DNA of 33,445 nucleotides from Neobacillus dielmonensis (GTDB lineage: Bacteria; Bacillota; Bacilli; Bacillales; Cytobacillaceae), in assembly GCF_000612665.1 (NCBI RefSeq), contig NZ_HG942083.1:22256-55700 (forward strand), given 5' to 3'. The first letter of the stretch is position 1. Each line of letters opens with the position of its first letter. The position numbers were made by a program, and so were the translations under genes. Below, one piece after another: positions 28,898-33,445 of this stretch. The notes beneath the pieces are model-generated. The model was not told the DNA's origin. It searched no databases and saw only the letters and a program-made list of their open reading frames with translations.

Positions 28898-30994
28898 TTG
28901 TATATTCCTCAGTTTTCCAATCAGTGTATCCACCGCTTCGCCAACCTGATCCATTGTTTGGTCTAATTTTGCCTTCCATCCAGGGGCATTTTCTTTGATG
29001 ACAGAGCCAATTTTATCCGCATTTTGCTTCAGTTCTTTACTAATTTCCTCCGCCTGGTCTTTTACACTTTTTCCAGGGTTTGCTTCGCCTGCGAGCCTGG
29101 CATTCACTGATACCACTTCAAATTCATCCTCTGGCAGATATTGAACGGATGTCCTCATGATTTCTTTAAAAATCGGAACCACATTTGATGAACTGGAGCT
29201 CGGCAAGTAATGTTGCTGATCTGTCTGGTCATAACCAATCCATATGGAACCGACAAGATTTGGGGTGTAACCAACCATCCATTGATCTTTTGTACCGCTG
29301 AACCCGCTGAATGGCAGCTGCGTAGAACCAGTTTTTCCGGCCAATGACACGCCGGGAATTTGAGCTCGTTTACCAGTACCCGTTTCGACAACATTTAACA
29401 GCATCGAGGTTATTTCGTTTGTCACTTTTTTAGATGTCACCTTGGTCGCCTTTGCCTCATGTTCCGCAATGACATTGCCCGTTGGCCCGACAATTTTCGT
29501 AATCAAATGGCTGTCGTAACGTTTACCCCCGTTAGGAAAGACGGAAAAGGCATTAGCCATTTGCATCGGGGAGACGCCTTTGCTCATACCGCCCAACGCA
29601 ATGGCCAGGTTTTCATCTTCTTTTTCAACCGGTATGCCAAAACGTTTCAATGAGTCCAGGCCTTTATCTAAACCTATTTCGTTTAACAGCCAAACCGCCG
29701 GGACATTTAACGATTCTTCCAGTGCCTTATACATCGGAACCTTGCCTTGAAAGGTCTTGGTAAAATTTTCCGGTTTGTAATTCCCGAAAGAAATTGGTTC
29801 ATCTACCAGTTCTGAATCATAGTCGTACCCTTCCTCTAATGCGGGGGTATACACGGCCAGAGGTTTAATCGATGAACCCGGCTGAGCCTTCAATTGGGTT
29901 GCCCGGTTAAAGCCGCGGAATACATGTTCACCGCGCCCGCCAACGAGCGCACGGACACCGCCGCTTGCCGGGTCCATTAACACCGAACCACTTTGGACCA
30001 GTTCGCCGCCCATCCCTTTTGGAAACAATGATTTATTGGCATAAACCTTTTCAAGCCCGGTTTGCAGGTTCTGGTCCAATTCCGTATAAATCCGGTAACC
30101 CCGGGTCATGATTTCGTCTTGTGTCAGCCCGTATTTAGACTCAGCTTCATTTAGGATGGCATCCACATAATAGGGATATTTCCGTTCCACATTGCTGCCG
30201 CCGCCATCATGAAGGGTAATTTTTTCGGCCTTCGCCTGCTTGTATTCGGCAGCAGTGATCATGTTCAGTTCCTTCATTTTAGCTAAAACTACATTTCGCC
30301 GCTGGATGGCTTCGTCGTAATTTTTGAATGGGTTAAGATAGTCAGGGGCGTGAAGCAGACCTGCTAATAGTGCTGCCTGGCTAATCGTTACATCTTCAAT
30401 ATCTTTATTAAAATATTTTTTGGACGCGTTCCCGATTCCCCAAGCGCCGCCGCCAAAATAAACTTGATTCACATACATCTGCAAAATTTCATTTTTTGTA
30501 TACACTTTTTCAATTTTGACTGCTAGAAATAATTCTTCTGCTTTTCGTTTATAGGTCCGCTCTGGTGAAAGCAACGCATTTTTGGCAAGCTGCTGGGTGA
30601 GTGTGCTGCCGCCGCCGGTGATTCTTCCAGCGAATATGTTACCAAAAAATGCGCGGGCTATGCCTTTGATATCAAAGCCATTATGTTCGTAAAAACGCTC
30701 ATCTTCAATAGCCACTACAGCATTTGGCACGTACTTCGGAAGATTTTCAATTGTTACGCCTTTTGTCCGGTTTGTTGCCACATTAGATGCAACCTCGCCG
30801 TCTTTATCATAAATAACAGTAGGCTGGCTTAGTCCTTCTTTTAACGATTGGACATTTGCCCGTGTTGCCAGCCATGCAAAATAAATAATGGCCGTCAAGA
30901 CGACGACAAGAATAATTAATAGTAAGATTTGTGTTAAATGCCGCTTTTTCCAGAATCGGACAAACATTTCCCATACTGGTCGTAGTTTCTCCAT
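28892..30994 (-). CDS. Class A penicillin-binding protein (glycosyltransferase/transpeptidase)
   Basis: A 700-residue bifunctional peptidoglycan synthase: membrane anchor at about 20-42, GT51 glycosyltransferase with EDERFYEH (catalytic E97), GGGSTLTQQLAKN (128-139) and the later RKAEELFLA, and a transpeptidase domain with SSIK (S374), SLN (428-430) and KTG (554-556). The last 90 residues are a charged, Ala/Lys-rich tail. Length and architecture fit the PBP1A/PbpF/PbpG group of Bacillus; I cannot assign the paralog. It stands alone on the minus strand with its start at 30994 and a TAAGAAGGCAAGGAG ribosome binding site upstream. Confidence 0.92.
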   Translation of the reverse strand: MEKLRPVWEMFVRFWKKRHLTQILLLIILVVVLTAIIYFAWLATRANVQSLKEGLSQPTVIYDKDGEVASNVATNRTKGVTIENLPKYVPNAVVAIEDERFYEHNGFDIKGIARAFFGNIFAGRITGGGSTLTQQLAKNALLSPERTYKRKAEELFLAVKIEKVYTKNEILQMYVNQVYFGGGAWGIGNASKKYFNKDIEDVTISQAALLAGLLHAPDYLNPFKNYDEAIQRRNVVLAKMKELNMITAAEYKQAKAEKITLHDGGGSNVERKYPYYVDAILNEAESKYGLTQDEIMTRGYRIYTELDQNLQTGLEKVYANKSLFPKGMGGELVQSGSVLMDPASGGVRALVGGRGEHVFRGFNRATQLKAQPGSSIKPLAVYTPALEEGYDYDSELVDEPISFGNYKPENFTKTFQGKVPMYKALEESLNVPAVWLLNEIGLDKGLDSLKRFGIPVEKEDENLAIALGGMSKGVSPMQMANAFSVFPNGGKRYDSHLITKIVGPTGNVIAEHEAKATKVTSKKVTNEITSMLLNVVETGTGKRAQIPGVSLAGKTGSTQLPFSGFSGTKDQWMVGYTPNLVGSIWIGYDQTDQQHYLPSSSSSNVVPIFKEIMRTSVQYLPEDEFEVVSVNARLAGEANPGKSVKDQAEEISKELKQNADKIGSVIKENAPGWKAKLDQTMDQVGEAVDTLIGKLRNIQK

Positions 30995-31211
30995 TGTATC
31001 TCCTTGCCTTCTTAGGAATGGTTGATTTTTTTATTATAAATTTTCTATCTGAAAAAGACCAATAAAACCTATTGTTTCACCTATTTTACCCACAATGTAA
31101 AAATATTACCAAGATTGTATTAATCAACAAATTTTTTATTAAAACTGTAGGGGTTGGGCCGGATTGATTCGTCTAATAGGTTGTAAGCAAGGGAGCAGGA
31201 GGAATTACAGG

Positions 31212-31901
31212 ATGATTAAAATAAACAATTTAAGTCATGAATTTGTAATCGGAAAGAAAGGGAGACAAACGATTGTACCCGTACTTAGGAATATTTCTCT
31301 TTCCGTTAACCGAGGGGAAATTGTCACGATCGTAGGCCGAAGCGGCTCTGGGAAATCCACACTTCTCAACTTAATAAGCGGGTTTATTCGCCCAAAGGAA
31401 GGCGAGATTTGGATTGCCAATGAAAAAGTAACAGACTTGAATGAAGCGAAGTTTGCCGATTTCCGAATTAACAATCTTGGATTCATTTTTCAAAGCTTTC
31501 AATTGATTCCAAGTATGACAGCTTTTCAAAATGTGGAGCTGCCATTGATTTTAAAAGGATTGAATGAGAACGACAGAAAACAACAAACAGAAGAAATGAT
31601 GGACAGAGTGGGCTTACTGGATTATCAGGATCATTATCCAAGTGAATTATCGGGTGGCCAGCAGCAACGGGTGAGCATTGCCAGGGCATTAATCGTCAAT
31701 CCACCAGTGATATTGGCAGATGAACCGACGGGCAGTCTTGATAGTGAGACAGAAGAGGATTTGCTTAAGTTTATAAAGCAACTGAATCGGGATTTGGGGA
31801 TTACATTCCTAATTATAACCCATGATGACAAAGTGGCTGATATTGGAGACCGAAAGATTGAATTAATAGACGGCATGATAGTGGAGGAGGTATTGGTATG
31901 A
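31212..31901 (+). CDS. ABC transporter ATP-binding protein, MacB/LolD type
   Basis: A 229-residue ATPase. Walker A VGRSGSGKST (41-50), Q-loop FQSFQL, signature LSGGQ (146-150), Walker B ILADEP (D170, E171), D-loop SLD and the switch His in ITHD. The ATG at 31212 behind AGGAGG is preferred over an in-frame ATG at 31164, whose upstream sequence is poor. Such ATPases pair with FtsX-like permeases to expel peptides or antibiotics or to work as mechanotransmission devices. It overlaps the permease gene by four bases. Confidence 0.9.
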   Translation: MIKINNLSHEFVIGKKGRQTIVPVLRNISLSVNRGEIVTIVGRSGSGKSTLLNLISGFIRPKEGEIWIANEKVTDLNEAKFADFRINNLGFIFQSFQLIPSMTAFQNVELPLILKGLNENDRKQQTEEMMDRVGLLDYQDHYPSELSGGQQQRVSIARALIVNPPVILADEPTGSLDSETEEDLLKFIKQLNRDLGITFLIITHDDKVADIGDRKIELIDGMIVEEVLV

Positions 31902-33250
31902 AGCTAAAGGACCAATTCCGTTTTGTGCGGCAAAATATGAAGAAAAATAAAACGCGGGTAATGATGACCATATTGGCCACCGCGATAGGCTGTGCCTTTC
32001 TAATCGTATTGGCTTCCGTAGGCTTTGGCTTGCAAAAATCAGTTGTTAAAGAAATTACTGAACGCAGGGTGATTACTCAAATTGATGTACATGGCAAAGA
32101 ATTAGAGTCAAAAGGCAATGTTCGTCCTGTTAAAGTGGAGGACGTTCAATATTTTAAATCAATTAAAGACGTGAAGGCCGTTACGAGCAGAAAAAACTTG
32201 CAGCAGGAAAGCGTTTATTCGATAGGGGATTATCAAGAAGGGGCTCAAACATTCGTTACGGATTTTTCGGATGAAACGAAGGCTGGTTTTGAATTGTCAG
32301 AAGGCCGGCTGCCTGCCTCAAAGGATGAGATTGTGGTCGGATATAATTTTCCTCTAAACCTAGCATTAAAGAATGCAAATGGGGAGCTATATGACGAAAC
32401 AGGACAAATAAAATCTGAGTACTCATACAAAGGAAAACTATTGGGTGAAAAGGTAGAACTGTCGGTAAAACAGTATAAGAATGGTGAGTTGGAGGAAAAA
32501 AGGATTCCTTTAACAGTCGTCGGAATTGCTAGTAAACCAACCAAGGAATGGATGATAGATCAAAATGTATTTATTTCAAATGTGTTATTGAAGGAGATCG
32601 AGGAGTTTACCAGTACATCTAGGGGATTGCTGCTTGATCCGAACAGTCCTGCAACAGAAGACTTGAGCGAAACCGATGATACTTATGACGAGGTGACCAT
32701 TTTTGCGAAAAATATGGAATCAGTCCAAGGGATTGTCGACCAATTAAAGGAAAATGGCTACTTTACTTATTCGGTCGTGAATGAATTAAAAGAAGTCAAT
32801 CTAGTCTTTATGATCGTCAAAGCAGGCCTTATCTTTATTGGCACCATTGCTATTATTATTGCCTCGATTGGCATTTATAATACAATGACAATGGCTGTAA
32901 CCGAGAGAGCGCCCGATATTGGCATTATGAAAGCAATCGGCGCTAATCCAAAAACCATTAAGAAAATTTTCTTGCTCGAGAGCAGCTATATCGGCATCGT
33001 GGGTGCTTTAATCGGAACGATTATTTCTTATTTGATTAGCTTTGCGGTTAATTTACTGCTGCCGCTAATTATCAATCAGGCATTTGGCGAGCAAGCATCT
33101 TCAACGAAGTTGATTTTTAGTGACATACCGGTCGTTTTACCGATTATTTGCATCATCATCTGCTATGGTGTAACCATCCTGTCTGGCCTGCGTCCGGCAC
33201 AAAGGGCTGTCAAAGTGGATGTACTAAAAGCATTGCGAAGGGAAATATAA
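31898..33250 (+). CDS. ABC transporter permease, FtsX/MacB family
   Basis: A 450-residue permease with one N-terminal helix (about 22-44), a large outside domain (about 45-300) of the MacB_PCD type and three C-terminal helices (about 300-330, 355-390 and 405-432) making the FtsX domain. The conserved ERAPDIGIMKAIGANPKTIKKIFLLES segment is typical of MacB permeases. No membrane-fusion protein and no two-component system is next to it, so the substrate is open. ATG at 31898 overlaps the stop of the ATPase gene. Confidence 0.88.
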   Translation: MKLKDQFRFVRQNMKKNKTRVMMTILATAIGCAFLIVLASVGFGLQKSVVKEITERRVITQIDVHGKELESKGNVRPVKVEDVQYFKSIKDVKAVTSRKNLQQESVYSIGDYQEGAQTFVTDFSDETKAGFELSEGRLPASKDEIVVGYNFPLNLALKNANGELYDETGQIKSEYSYKGKLLGEKVELSVKQYKNGELEEKRIPLTVVGIASKPTKEWMIDQNVFISNVLLKEIEEFTSTSRGLLLDPNSPATEDLSETDDTYDEVTIFAKNMESVQGIVDQLKENGYFTYSVVNELKEVNLVFMIVKAGLIFIGTIAIIIASIGIYNTMTMAVTERAPDIGIMKAIGANPKTIKKIFLLESSYIGIVGALIGTIISYLISFAVNLLLPLIINQAFGEQASSTKLIFSDIPVVLPIICIIICYGVTILSGLRPAQRAVKVDVLKALRREI

Positions 33251-33257
33251 ATAAAAA

Positions 33258-33283
33258 ACAGGCTTTAGCGAGCTAAGGCCTGT
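33258..33283 (+). terminator. Hairpin after the permease gene
   Basis: An 11-bp stem with one G-T pair (ACAGGCTTTAG with CTAAGGCCTGT). No U-run follows, so it may only protect the transcript end. Confidence 0.5.
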
Positions 33284-33295
33284 CAGATTGTAGAC

Positions 33296-33334
33296 AAAAG
33301 GCATTCCGAATGTTCACATTCGGGTGCCTTTTTC
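33296..33334 (+). terminator. Terminator of the ABC transporter operon
   Basis: AAAAGGCATTCCGAATG with CATTCGGGTGCCTTTT, four-base loop, and a T-run. Confidence 0.85.
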
Positions 33335-33373
33335 TAATTATGACCCTTTTTTACTGTAGTTTTGTATTCAAAC

Positions 33374-33390
33374 TGACCCCTCCGGGGTCA
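33374..33390. terminator. GC-rich hairpin next to the transposase tail
   Basis: TGACCCC with GGGGTCA around a TCC loop, four bases beyond the stop of the partial minus-strand gene. It may be its terminator, though the U-run is poor. Confidence 0.4.
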
Positions 33391-33394
33391 ATTT

Positions 33395-33445
33395 TTATGC
33401 CATTTTTGGTTTATCCCAAATCCATGTCGCCATCTTTTTTAAATT
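33395..33445 (-). CDS. C-terminal end of a probable transposase (partial)
   Basis: Only 16 codons and a stop are in the window. The peptide NLKKMATWIWDKPKMA resembles, from memory, the C-terminal ends of insertion-sequence transposases in Bacillus relatives (NLKKMA-type ends), and the GC-rich hairpin beside it is also common at such element ends. It runs off the right edge. Without the rest this cannot be proven; it could be another gene of unknown type. Confidence 0.45.
   Translation of the reverse strand, partial: NLKKMATWIWDKPKMA

Noticed and set aside
1..33445. CRISPR array, tRNA or rRNA genes, prophage
   Set aside because: No regularly spaced direct repeats with unique spacers, no cloverleaf or ribosomal RNA sequence recognised, and no phage genes were seen.

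Overview
The window reads as chromosome from a low-GC Gram-positive of the Bacillaceae (Bacillus/Neobacillus-like). It has AAGGAGG-type ribosome binding sites with frequent TTG and GTG starts, hairpin-plus-U-run terminators, the qoxABCD quinol oxidase order, the ribD-ribE-ribBA-ribH order behind an FMN riboswitch, and the intergenic repeats common in Bacillus relatives. Nearly every gene can be placed in a known family. There is no prophage or CRISPR. The only mobile-element trace is a probable transposase tail at the right edge.

Left third (1-9.2 kb): an interspersed repeat, a 59-residue Cys-rich protein whose end runs into a 39-nt hairpin repeat, and a class B penicillin-binding protein on the minus strand. 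Next comes a yybP-ykoY (Mn2+) riboswitch with two tandem terminators in front of a TerC/YkoY membrane protein, then a PAP2 phosphatase and phosphatidylserine synthase, then the minus-strand qoxABCD operon. The start of qoxA appears to be broken by one missing base in an A-run. A Rex-type box and two other palindromes lie upstream of it.

Middle (9.4-16.5 kb): a cysteine-free HesB/IscA-like protein with a His5 tail, a Cof-type HAD phosphatase, a cold-shock protein, a short-chain dehydrogenase and a GyrI-like ligand-binding protein. The FMN-riboswitch riboflavin operon follows.

Right half (16.6-28.9 kb): the main system of the window is a long corrinoid-salvage operon behind one cobalamin riboswitch. 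BtuF, BtuC and a BtuD-CbiZ fusion import corrinoids and cut the side chain of cobinamide. CbiP, CobD and CbiB rebuild adenosylcobinamide phosphate, and two complementary CobU-like proteins activate it. CobS and CobC join and finish the lower ligand, and a PduO-type enzyme adenosylates. A CblT transporter and CblS kinase would supply alpha-ribazole phosphate in place of CobT, which is absent from this window. A DUF71/COG2102 ATPase of the kind predicted to act in B12 salvage is divergently transcribed from the same intergenic region. The window ends with a class A penicillin-binding protein, a MacB/LolD-type ABC transporter and the transposase tail.

Most interesting points: the two-terminator relay that can be drawn for the Mn2+ riboswitch, the pair of complementary CobU paralogs, the qoxA frameshift at the signal peptide, and the His-tailed HesB-like protein behind a palindrome-rich promoter region.
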